From assembly GCA_900752425.1 (NCBI GenBank), contig CAADVE010000004.1:1-13390 (forward strand): a DNA stretch of 13,390 bases. Reading direction: 5' to 3'. The translations under genes and the position numbers were made by a program. Shown piece by piece: positions 1 through 5,998 of this stretch (positions are counted from its first letter, which is position 1; each line of letters begins with the position of its first letter). Below the pieces are notes generated by a model. That model made no database searches and was not told the DNA's origin. It saw only the letters and a program-made list of their open reading frames with translations. Source of the stretch: an uncultured Collinsella sp. Lineage in GTDB: Bacteria; Actinomycetota; Coriobacteriia; Coriobacteriales; Coriobacteriaceae.

Positions 1-11
1 CCTTCCGATCT
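1..11. other. Probable Illumina adapter remnant at contig end
   Basis: Bases 2-11 read CTTCCGATCT, identical to the last ten bases of the standard Illumina adapter (ending GCTCTTCCGATCT). Base 1 is C where the adapter would have T. The match sits exactly at the sequence edge. Its last T combines with the next two bases to make an in-frame TAG at 11-13 in an otherwise open coding frame. I infer untrimmed adapter, not genome sequence. Confidence 0.8.
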
Positions 12-958
12 AGGCGGCTCCGGCGACCGCGCCTGCAACTGATGCTGCTCCGACGGCACAAACTGTCGCCGAACCTCAGCAGACGACTCCGGCTGACGCC
101 GCCGATGAGTCTAACAATGCGGCACCCGCTGAACAAAACATTCCCAGCGACAACGCCGCCGCGCCGGCAAACGACGCCATTACGTCGCATGGTGTGACCG
201 ACGTGACAGATAAGACCGTCGATGGCGTGTTTGCGCCCAATGCGGCCAATATGCTGTGCGAGCAGCCGGTTGATGATTGGCAAACTATCGACGTTATCGA
301 GATTGACGACGCCACCACCATCTTTAGGGCGGGCGATAAACCGGACTTTACGGCAGACACTCCGGCGGGCTCGAACTCCATTCTTCAGTGTGAGTTCTGG
401 ACGGGCAGCGATGGCAGTGAAGTGAACTCCGATATATTCTGGGACCGGAAAATCACCAACCACATCGACGCTTTTAAATCTGGTGTGACCTATCGCTATG
501 GCCTGTACTTTAAGCCGGCATGGGATTTCTTCTTTACGTCTAACATTAAACTGATGGTCAATGGCGTGGAGTGCAGTTATCGGGTGGATAAGGCAAGCGA
601 GCATGCGCCTGTTCCCGGCTTGTTCCGTACGCTATGGCTAATCACCGACCTGACGTTTACGCCCGAGGCTAAGCCGGTCCCGGTCGACCCGGAGATGCCG
701 GCGCCGCAGCCCGAGGTTAAGCCCGAGGTGAAGCCCGATACCAAGCTCGAGCAGAAACCGGAGATCAAGCCGGAGACCAAGCCTGCCGCAACCACCACGG
801 TGACCAAGACGGTTGAGAAAACCACGCCGGCCAAGAAGTCCCACGCCGTCCTGGCTGCCACGGGCGATGCCACCGCGATGACGGTCGCCGCCCTGGGTAT
901 CGCCGGTGCAACCGTTGCCGCCGCCGGTGTCGCCGCGACCAAGCGCCGCAAGCGCTAA
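12..958 (+). CDS. Sortase-anchored surface protein, 5' partial
   Basis: This is the C-terminal part of a cell-wall-anchored protein of unknown function. The frame is open from base 14 (about 314 residues); the only stop upstream is the TAG made by the adapter at 11-13, so the true start and any signal peptide lie outside the window. GTG at 194 gives a 254-residue reading but has no need to be a start, because the Ala/Pro/Thr-rich coding continues before it. In order from that GTG: a spacer; a folded region (about 40-157) containing GVTYRYGLYFKPAWDFFF and a following VNG, resembling the G-x-x-Y...F...VNG pattern of beta-sandwich domains in gut surface proteins; a Lys-Pro-Glu repeat stalk (about 158-216); LAATGD at 220-225; a hydrophobic Ala/Val/Gly segment; and the tail KRRKR. 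The last three parts are a classic sorting signal, with LAATG in place of LPxTG. The ligand or role cannot be told. Confidence 0.85.
851..955 (+). other. Cell-wall sorting signal of LAxTG type
   Basis: The encoded end of the protein is LAATG (851-865), an Ala/Val/Gly-rich hydrophobic stretch of about 24 residues, and the positive tail KRRKR. This is the layout of a sortase substrate. LAxTG is the motif known for class E sortases of high-GC Gram-positives, whereas class A enzymes use LPxTG. No sortase gene is in the window. Confidence 0.8.
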
Positions 959-995
959 GTTTTGGTGACAGCTCCTATTCTCGGCTTCAGCAAAA

Positions 996-1211
996 TCTCA
1001 ATCTGTAACACCTAGCCAGCCAAAACGGCCCTAGATGTTACAGGTTTAGATGAATCGTCTGACCGCCGGCGCAATGTCTCGATCTGTAACACGTAGCAAG
1101 GAATTTTGCCTCTTACTGTTACAGATTGAGATGAACAGGTGGATGTTCGCACAATGTCTCAATCTGTAACAACTACGGGACTCAACGTGGCCTACCTGTT
1201 ACAGATCGAGA
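996..1211. repeat. Array of six alternating 15-mers, 40-bp period
   Basis: The 15-mer TCTCAATCTGTAACA or a close variant starts at 996, 1077 and 1157. Its reverse complement (TGTTACAGATTGAGA type) starts at 1036, 1117 and 1197. Spacings between successive copies are 40, 41, 40, 40 and 40. This makes three tandem palindromic units of 55 nt (996-1050, 1077-1131, 1157-1211), each with a 25-nt centre, separated by 26- and 25-nt gaps that both begin TGAA and end CAATG. Arm pairing is 13/15 in unit 1 and 14/15 in units 2 and 3. The centres differ in sequence but those of units 1 and 2 can extend the hairpins. The array lies between convergent genes. The layout resembles a bacterial interspersed mosaic element built from alternating REP-like sequences; an operator array is the alternative. 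Confidence 0.85.
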
Positions 1212-1230
1212 CACACCGACCAGCCAGGCT

Positions 1231-1273
1231 CCAAACCACCACAAAGGTGTCTGTCCCCATTGTGGTGGTTTGG
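1231..1273. repeat. Perfect 14-bp inverted repeat
   Basis: CCAAACCACCACAA at 1231-1244 is the exact reverse complement of 1260-1273, around a 15-nt loop. There is no T-run on either side, so it does not look like a standard intrinsic terminator. It is unrelated in sequence to the 15-mer array immediately upstream. It may be a separate dispersed repeat or contribute to termination between the convergent genes. Confidence 0.75.
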
Positions 1274-1285
1274 GCGGCCGGCATA

Positions 1286-1324
1286 GAAAAAGTCCCCGCC
1301 GGGCGTGTTCTCGACGGGGACTTT
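1286..1324 (-). terminator. Intrinsic terminator of the nfnAB operon
   Basis: Read on the minus strand, a 10-bp perfect stem (AAAGTCCCCG, 1324-1315, with CGGGGACTTT, 1298-1289) is followed by further T residues (GGGGACTTTTTCT). It begins about 30 bases after the stop codon at 1353. Stem plus U-tract and position make this a good rho-independent terminator for the minus-strand operon. Confidence 0.85.
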
Positions 1325-1352
1325 GCCGTTTGGTGGCTAGCGCTGCGGGTGA

Positions 1353-2762
1353 TTACTCGCCCAGCAGGCTCTTGGTGATGGAAGCGGCGGCCTTCTTGCC
1401 GGCGCCCATCGCCAGAATGACCGTAGCGGCACCGGTGACGATGTCGCCGCCAGCCCAGATGCGGGGATCGGTGGTCTGGCCGGTCTCCTCGTCGGCGACG
1501 ATGTAGCCCCACTTGTTGAGCTCCATCTTGCCGCCGATCTTCTTTGCGAAGGGGTTGGCGTTGGTGCCGATAGCCGAGATCGCGACGTCGCAGGGGATCT
1601 CCTCGATGGCGCCCTCGATGGGCACCGGGCGACGACGGCCGGACTCGTCAGGCTCGCCGAGCTCCATCTTCTGGACCTTGACGGCGCACACGGAGCCGTC
1701 CTCGCCAGCGACAAACTCGAGCGGGGAGACGAGCGGCAGAACCTCGACGCCCTCGGCCTTAGCATGGTGCAGCTCGGCGCGACGGCAGGGCATCTCGTCC
1801 TCGGTACGACGGTAGGCGATGATGGCGTGCTCGGCGCCCAGGCGCTTGGCGGTACGGACGGCGTCCATAGCCACGTTGCCGCCACCAAAGACGACGACGT
1901 TCTTGCCGTGCTTGGTGGGGGTGTCGTACTCGGGGAACTTGTTGGCCTTCATCAGGTTCACGCGGGTGAGGTACTCGTTAGCGAAGAAGACGTTGGGCAG
2001 GTTCTCGCCGGGGACGTTGAGGAACTTGGGCAGGCCAGCGCCGGTCGCCACGTAGATGGCGTCGAAGCCCTGCTCGAACAGCTCCTCGGCCGTGGCCATG
2101 TTGCCCACGACGGAGTTGTACTCAAACTTGACGCCCATGTCCTCCAGGCCGTCAATCTCGCGCTTGACGACCGCCTTGGGCAGACGGAACTCGGGGATGC
2201 CGTAGACCAGCACGCCGCCGCCGGTGAAGAAGGCCTCAAAGACGGTAACGTCAAAGCCGTTACGGGCGAGCTCGCCGGCGCAGGTGATGCCGGACGGGCC
2301 GGAGCCGACGACGGCGACCTTCTTGCCGTTCTTGGGAGCCATCTTGGGCGTGGAGGCGAGCTCGGGGCGATCACCCAGGAAGCGCTCGAGCTGGCCGATG
2401 GCCACGGGCTCGGACTTCTTGCCACGGATGCACTTGCCCTCGCACTGGTTCTCCTGCGGGCAGACGCGGCCGCAGATGGCGGGAAGCATGGAGTCCTCGC
2501 GGATGGTATCGAGAGCGCCGCCGAAGTCCTTCTCGCGGATCTGCTCGATAAAGCGGGGGATGTTGATGTTGACAGGGCAGCCCTCAACACAGAACGGCTT
2601 CTTGCAGTTGAGGCAGCGCTCGGCCTCGGCCAGCGCCATCTCCTCGGTGAAGCCCTTGTCGACGGGGCGGAAGTCGCAGGCGCGCTCGGCAGCCGGCTCC
2701 TCGTTATCGGGGGTGCGGGGCGACTTCATATCGGCAACGAAACGACCGTTAACTAGTGGCAT
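1353..2762 (-). CDS. NADPH-dependent GltA-type Fe-S flavoprotein (NfnB/SudA/glutamate synthase small-subunit-like)
   Basis: 469 residues, the usual length for the homotetrameric GltA/NfnB family. N-terminal [4Fe-4S] ligands are C50-x2-C53-x4-C58-x3-C62, and a second cysteine set is C97, C101, C107 and C111. The first dinucleotide-binding loop GSGPSG (153-158, FAD) and the second GGGNVAMD (293-300, NADPH) are intact, as is the C-terminal AGGDIVTGAATVILAMG flavin motif. The start ATG overlaps the upstream gene by 10 bases and has a purine-rich AGGAAAAGAG upstream. Family members are annotated as glutamate synthase small subunit, sulfide dehydrogenase SudA, or the large subunit of the electron-bifurcating ferredoxin:NADP oxidoreductase Nfn. 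The tight pairing with an NfnA/SudB-like partner, and the lack of a large glutamate synthase subunit here, favour Nfn or Sud. Sequence alone does not separate them. Confidence 0.9.
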   Translation of the reverse strand: MPLVNGRFVADMKSPRTPDNEEPAAERACDFRPVDKGFTEEMALAEAERCLNCKKPFCVEGCPVNINIPRFIEQIREKDFGGALDTIREDSMLPAICGRVCPQENQCEGKCIRGKKSEPVAIGQLERFLGDRPELASTPKMAPKNGKKVAVVGSGPSGITCAGELARNGFDVTVFEAFFTGGGVLVYGIPEFRLPKAVVKREIDGLEDMGVKFEYNSVVGNMATAEELFEQGFDAIYVATGAGLPKFLNVPGENLPNVFFANEYLTRVNLMKANKFPEYDTPTKHGKNVVVFGGGNVAMDAVRTAKRLGAEHAIIAYRRTEDEMPCRRAELHHAKAEGVEVLPLVSPLEFVAGEDGSVCAVKVQKMELGEPDESGRRRPVPIEGAIEEIPCDVAISAIGTNANPFAKKIGGKMELNKWGYIVADEETGQTTDPRIWAGGDIVTGAATVILAMGAGKKAAASITKSLLGE

Positions 2763-3592
2763 GCGCAGCTCTTTTCCTCATAGGCCTTGAGGGACTCGCC
2801 CTCTTCGGAACGGTAAGCGGCCTGGCGGGCACGAAGGTCATCCCAGTCGACCAGGGTGGCATCGAAGTCGGGGCCGTCGACGCAAGCGAACTTGGTCACG
2901 CCGCCCACCTCGACGCGGCAGCAGCCGCACATACCGGTGCCGTCAACCATGATGGGGTTGAGGGACGCGGTGATGGGGGTGTCGTACTTCTGGGCGGTGA
3001 GGGTCGAGAACTTCATCATCGGAACGGGGCCGACGCAGAAGACCTGGCTCACGGCCTTGTCCTGCAGCAGGCGCTCCAGCGGAGCGGTGACAACGCCCTG
3101 CTCGCCGTAGGAGCCGTCGTCAGTGGTGATGTGGATGTGGTCCTCGTCGAGGAGCTCGCGGAACTGGTCCTCCATGAGCAGGAGGTCCTTGGTGCGGGCG
3201 CCCATGATGGCGTGGACCTCATGACCGGTCTCGACCAGGTGCTTGGCGACCGGGAAGGCAATTGCCAGGCCGACGCCGCCGCCAATGACGGCGCAGGGGC
3301 CTTCGGCCATCTCGGTGGGAACGCCCAGCGGGCCTACGACGTCGCGCAGCGACTCGCCGGCCTCGTAGGTGGACAGCATCTCGGTGGTCTTGCCGATCAC
3401 CATGAAGATGAACTCGACCCAGCCCTCGTCACCGTTCCAGCCGGCCAGGGTAAACGGGACACGCTCGCCCGTCTCGTTGGCGCGGACCATGAGGAACTGT
3501 CCAGCGTGCGCATGCTTGGCGATTGCAGGCGCCTCGATGCGGAACTTGAACACCTTCTCCGAGAACTGCGTCTTCTCCAGGATCTTATACAT
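2753..3592 (-). CDS. NfnA/SudB-like ferredoxin-NADP reductase subunit (FAD, NAD, [2Fe-2S])
   Basis: 279 residues, similar in length to NfnA/SudB and to dihydroorotate dehydrogenase electron-transfer subunits (PyrK). The flavin-binding motif RVPFTL is at 44-49 and the nucleotide loop IGGGVGLA at 103-110. Near the C-terminus D217-G-T-G-M-C222-G-C-C225, then C237, matches the one-Asp, three-Cys [2Fe-2S] site described for Nfn small subunits; I see this as support for Nfn/Sud rather than PyrK. The protein ends in CACH. The ATG at 3592 is preceded by GAGAGGGG, a good ribosome-binding site. The stop overlaps the start of the GltA/NfnB-like gene by 10 bases, so translation is probably coupled and the products form one complex. 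Known role of the Nfn family: linking NADH, NADPH and reduced ferredoxin pools in anaerobes. Confidence 0.88.
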   Translation of the reverse strand: MYKILEKTQFSEKVFKFRIEAPAIAKHAHAGQFLMVRANETGERVPFTLAGWNGDEGWVEFIFMVIGKTTEMLSTYEAGESLRDVVGPLGVPTEMAEGPCAVIGGGVGLAIAFPVAKHLVETGHEVHAIMGARTKDLLLMEDQFRELLDEDHIHITTDDGSYGEQGVVTAPLERLLQDKAVSQVFCVGPVPMMKFSTLTAQKYDTPITASLNPIMVDGTGMCGCCRVEVGGVTKFACVDGPDFDATLVDWDDLRARQAAYRSEEGESLKAYEEKSCACH

Positions 3593-3652
3593 AGAACCCC
3601 TCTCTTGTTAGGGCCGCCGAACCGTGCCTCCACGGAAATGGACGGTAGCCCG

Positions 3653-3692
3653 AATAAAACCGTACGCGCACAGGCGTTGTGCAGACATACGG
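3653..3692 (-). promoter_or_regulatory. Leader hairpin with T-run before nfnA-like gene
   Basis: Directly at the predicted transcript start, CCGTA (3692-3688) pairs with TACGG (3664-3660), and GCACA (3682-3678) with TGTGC (3672-3668), across an asymmetric internal loop. It is followed on the same strand by TTTTATT. It is terminator-like and could attenuate or stabilise the transcript. The stem is short, so this is tentative. Confidence 0.35.
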
Positions 3693-3697
3693 TGCAA

Positions 3698-3703
3698 ATT
3701 ATA
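3698..3703 (-). promoter_or_regulatory. TATAAT -10 box upstream of nfnA-like gene
   Basis: On the minus strand the hexamer is a perfect TATAAT, 105 bases before the start codon at 3592, in an AT-richer stretch. No convincing -35 hexamer is found at 16-18 bp; a TGACAT upstream is too close (11 bp). I infer transcription starting near 3691. Confidence 0.5.
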
Positions 3704-3822
3704 CCCTCATGGACATGTCACTTACGTGTGTCTTCGGCTGTTGGGAGCAGGGTTTATCCACTTTGGCCTACCAAAGGGGGAGAGGTTTATTTTGGTCGGT
3801 TTTATCAGGTAAAACGGCAAAT

Positions 3823-3856
3823 GGGGCCGGCCTCGGGTTGTGATGAGGCCGGCCCC
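3823..3856. terminator. Strong GC hairpin, probable bidirectional terminator
   Basis: GGGGCCGGCCTC (3823-3834) is perfectly complementary to 3845-3856, 12 bp with a 10-nt loop, flanked by short A and T runs that extend it. It lies in the 374-base gap between nfnA and the end of pth, with no plus-strand gene nearby, so it most likely ends read-through from pth. The T-tracts are short. Confidence 0.55.
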
Positions 3857-3915
3857 CTTTGGGGTGCTATGCATGTATGGTTGCAGCGTGTTTATTGCGA
3901 TGTGCCGACTGCGGC

Positions 3916-3967
3916 GTTTACGCAGATAAAATCTGCCAAAATAAACCTGTTCCTAAATGATAGGTTT
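3916..3967 (-). terminator. AT-rich hairpins just after pth
   Basis: Immediately after the pth stop on the minus strand, AAACCT (3967-3962) pairs with AGGTTT (3948-3943), followed by ATTTT. A second perfect 6-bp stem, GCAGAT with ATCTGC (3922-3936, 3-nt loop), follows. Together they could act as a weak terminator; the stronger GC hairpin lies about 90 bases further on. Confidence 0.4.
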
Positions 3968-4596
3968 TAGTGCTTGCCGTTGGCGGAGGCGGCGCCGTTG
4001 ACATGGTCGCGGGCATAGACCACGCCGTGCACGATCGCCAGGCCGGCGGCGTCGGCCGCGCGGGCGCAGGTGTCCTGGAAATCCTCGGCCTCGCGGGCGC
4101 GCAGCTGCTTGAGCACGTAGTCTGCCACGGGCATTTTGCCGGGAGGGTTGCCGATGCCGGTGCGGATGCGGCTGAAGTCGCGGCTGCCCATCTTGTCGAT
4201 GATGGAGCGCAGGCCGTTGTGACCGGCGTGGCCGCCGCCCACCTTAACACGTACGTCGCCGGCGGGAATATCGAGCTCGTCGTGGATTACGAGCAGCTCC
4301 TCGGCCTTGATCTTGTACTCGCGGCAGAGCTTGGAGATGGGGCCACCCGAGGTATTCATATACGACTGCGGCTTGACCAGTACAATCTGGCGCTTACCGC
4401 CCTCTTCCTCGGGATCGTTGATATTGATGAGCGCGACCTCGGCGCCTGCTTGGTTTTTCCAGTACGTGACGCCGGCCTGACGGGCCAGCTCGTCGATTGC
4501 CTTAAAGCCGGCGTTGTGGCGGGTCTCGGCATATTCCTCGCCCGGGTTGCCAAGCCCGGCGACCATGCGAATCTTAAGCGGCTGTGCAGCTGCCAT
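3967..4596 (-). CDS. pth: Peptidyl-tRNA hydrolase
   Basis: Releases tRNA from peptidyl-tRNA dropped by ribosomes; cytoplasmic and normally essential. 209 residues, slightly longer than the usual 190-200 because of an insert near 60-68 and a short C-terminal tail. Family motifs are complete: GLGNPG (14-19), catalytic H27 in TRHNAG, QSYMN with N81, HDELD with D106, GGGHAGHNGLRS with N127, and RTGIGNPPG. The ATG at 4596 has GGAAGGA a few bases upstream. It is the last gene of the co-directional glmU-prs-pth series, an order shared with other Gram-positives. A large inverted repeat separates it from prs, so it probably has its own promoter or depends on read-through. Confidence 0.95.
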   Translation of the reverse strand: MAAAQPLKIRMVAGLGNPGEEYAETRHNAGFKAIDELARQAGVTYWKNQAGAEVALININDPEEEGGKRQIVLVKPQSYMNTSGGPISKLCREYKIKAEELLVIHDELDIPAGDVRVKVGGGHAGHNGLRSIIDKMGSRDFSRIRTGIGNPPGKMPVADYVLKQLRAREAEDFQDTCARAADAAGLAIVHGVVYARDHVNGAASANGKH

Positions 4597-4714
4597 GTTT
4601 ATCCTTCCGTTACATAAAAAGTTTAATCAACGACAAAGGCTACCACGCCCGCCGAAGGCGAGGCTTTGCTTCAGCGAAATCCCACCAGACAAAAGCGCGG
4701 CCGCGGCAGAGCGA

Positions 4715-4792
4715 GCCGTCGGAACAGAAGAAACCCCCGCGCGACCTTTGCGAAGCAAGGGGGAGCGCGGGGGTTTCTTCTGTTCCGACGGC
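4715..4792. repeat. 28-bp perfect inverted repeat / terminator between prs and pth
   Basis: Bases 4715-4742 are the exact reverse complement of 4765-4792. The 22-nt loop itself contains a small hairpin (CTTTGC-GAA-GCAAG). The inner part, AAACCCCCGCGC with GCGCGGGGGTTT, followed by TTCTTCTGTT on either strand, is terminator-like, and the element begins 28 bases after the prs stop. The arms are far longer than termination needs, which suggests a palindromic dispersed element doubling as terminator. The rest of the gap (4597-4714) shows no gene; it holds the pth ribosome-binding site and minor dyads. Confidence 0.85.
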
Positions 4793-4820
4793 GATGCGCC
4801 GGGTTGTAAGGACGATGCGA

Positions 4821-5807
4821 CTACAGCGCGAAGTCGCCGCCGACGAGCGTGGAGACGGGTTCCTCGTGGTAAACGGCGGAGATGGCCTGAGCGAACTCCT
4901 CGGCGACCGAGATGGTCTTGATCTTGCCGCCGACCTCGACGGGAATGGCGTCGGTGACGAGGCACTCGACGATCGGGGCGTCGTTCAGACGCTCGATGGC
5001 CGGACCGGAGAAGATACCGTGGGTGGCGCAGACGTAGATATCGCCAGCGCCCATAGCCTTGAGCTCCTTGACGTTGGCGCACAGGGTGCCAGCGGTGTCG
5101 ATCATGTCGTCGTTGATGATGCAGGTCTTGCCCTTGATGTCACCGATGATGCCCATGACCTCGGCGGCGTTGTGGCGCGGACGGCCCTTGTGGGCGATGG
5201 CCAGGTCGCAGCCGAGCATGTCGGACAGCTTCTTGGCGGCCTTGGCGCGACCCACGTCGGGGGAGACGACAACCAGGTTGTCGGTGTCGAAGTGCATGTC
5301 GTTGTAGTACTGGCCAAACAGCGGCAGCGCGGACAGGTGGTTAACCGGGATATCGAAGAAGCCCTGGATCTGGCCCTGGTGCAGGTCGAGGGTGATGATG
5401 CGGTTGACGCCGGCGCGCTCGAGCAGGTTGGCGACGAGGCGGGCGGTGATGGGCTCACGCGGGCCGGCCTTGCGGTCCTGGCGGGCATAGCCGTAGTGGG
5501 TGATGACGGCGGTGATGGAGCGGGCGGATGCGCGCTTGGCAGCGTCGGTGGCGATGAGCAGCTCCATGAGCATGTCGTTGACGTTGCCGCCGGCCACGGA
5601 CTGAATCAGGAAGACGTCGGCGCCGCGGACGGTTTCGTCGTAGCGGGCGTAAATCTCACCGTTGGCGAACTGCTTTAGCGTAAGGCCCGAAAGCTCGACC
5701 CCAAGGTACTCAGCGATCTTCTGAGCGAGGGGACGGTTGGAGGAACCGGAATACACGCGGATGGACTTGCGCATATTCTCCGACTTCTCGGGATCATTAA
5801 TCGGCAT
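4821..5807 (-). CDS. prs: Ribose-phosphate pyrophosphokinase (PRPP synthase)
   Basis: Makes PRPP from ribose 5-phosphate and ATP for nucleotide, histidine, tryptophan and NAD synthesis. 328 residues, typical of class I enzymes (about 315) plus a short N-terminal extension. Motifs: FANGEIYAR (47-55), THYGYARQDRK (103-113, ATP site), DLHQGQIQGFFDIPVNHL (141-158), flexible-loop region near KGRPRH, and the PRPP-binding NDDMIDTAGT (232-241). ATG at 5807 is chosen over the internal ATG at residue 12 because AAGGAGAAGG lies just before it. It sits between glmU and pth on the same strand, with glmU's terminator between it and glmU. Confidence 0.95.
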   Translation of the reverse strand: MPINDPEKSENMRKSIRVYSGSSNRPLAQKIAEYLGVELSGLTLKQFANGEIYARYDETVRGADVFLIQSVAGGNVNDMLMELLIATDAAKRASARSITAVITHYGYARQDRKAGPREPITARLVANLLERAGVNRIITLDLHQGQIQGFFDIPVNHLSALPLFGQYYNDMHFDTDNLVVVSPDVGRAKAAKKLSDMLGCDLAIAHKGRPRHNAAEVMGIIGDIKGKTCIINDDMIDTAGTLCANVKELKAMGAGDIYVCATHGIFSGPAIERLNDAPIVECLVTDAIPVEVGGKIKTISVAEEFAQAISAVYHEEPVSTLVGGDFAL

Positions 5808-5851
5808 TACCCTTCTCCTTTATATCGAATGCCATATAGATGCCTTTTTGC

Positions 5852-5857
5852 ATTGTA
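5852..5857 (-). promoter_or_regulatory. Possible -10 box of prs
   Basis: On the minus strand TACAAT (5/6 to TATAAT) lies 45 bases before the prs ATG. No good -35 hexamer is visible at the usual distance. It is consistent with prs having its own promoter downstream of the glmU terminator. Confidence 0.35.
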
Positions 5858-5946
5858 ACCGCGCGACGGGGTTTATCGAGTCTTGATAACGTCTTTACCG
5901 TCAACGGACACGAACCGACCACTCATCCGGTTGCGCAGGTCACGAT

Positions 5947-5981
5947 AGAAAAAGGAGCCGCCCCCATGGGAACAGCTCCTT
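5947..5981 (-). terminator. Intrinsic terminator of glmU
   Basis: Read on the minus strand, AAGGAGC... (5981-5975) pairs with GCTCCTT (5958-5952), with an inner CCC/GGG pairing, followed by a T-rich tail (CCTTTTTCT). It starts 18 bases after the glmU stop. A good rho-independent terminator. Confidence 0.8.
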
Positions 5982-5998
5982 AGATGCTTGGTAAAACG

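Noticed and set aside
996..1211. CRISPR array
   Set aside because: Repeats are only 15 nt, alternate in orientation, and gap ends are conserved; no cas genes are present.
1764..3970. Long plus-strand open frames opposite the nfnAB-like genes
   Set aside because: Same cause: codon complement of conserved minus-strand genes; no ribosome-binding site or protein-family character.
5772..5774. Internal ATG of prs (residue 12) as the start
   Set aside because: It fits the family N-terminus, but the strong AAGGAGAAGG lies before ATG 5807, so the longer form is preferred.
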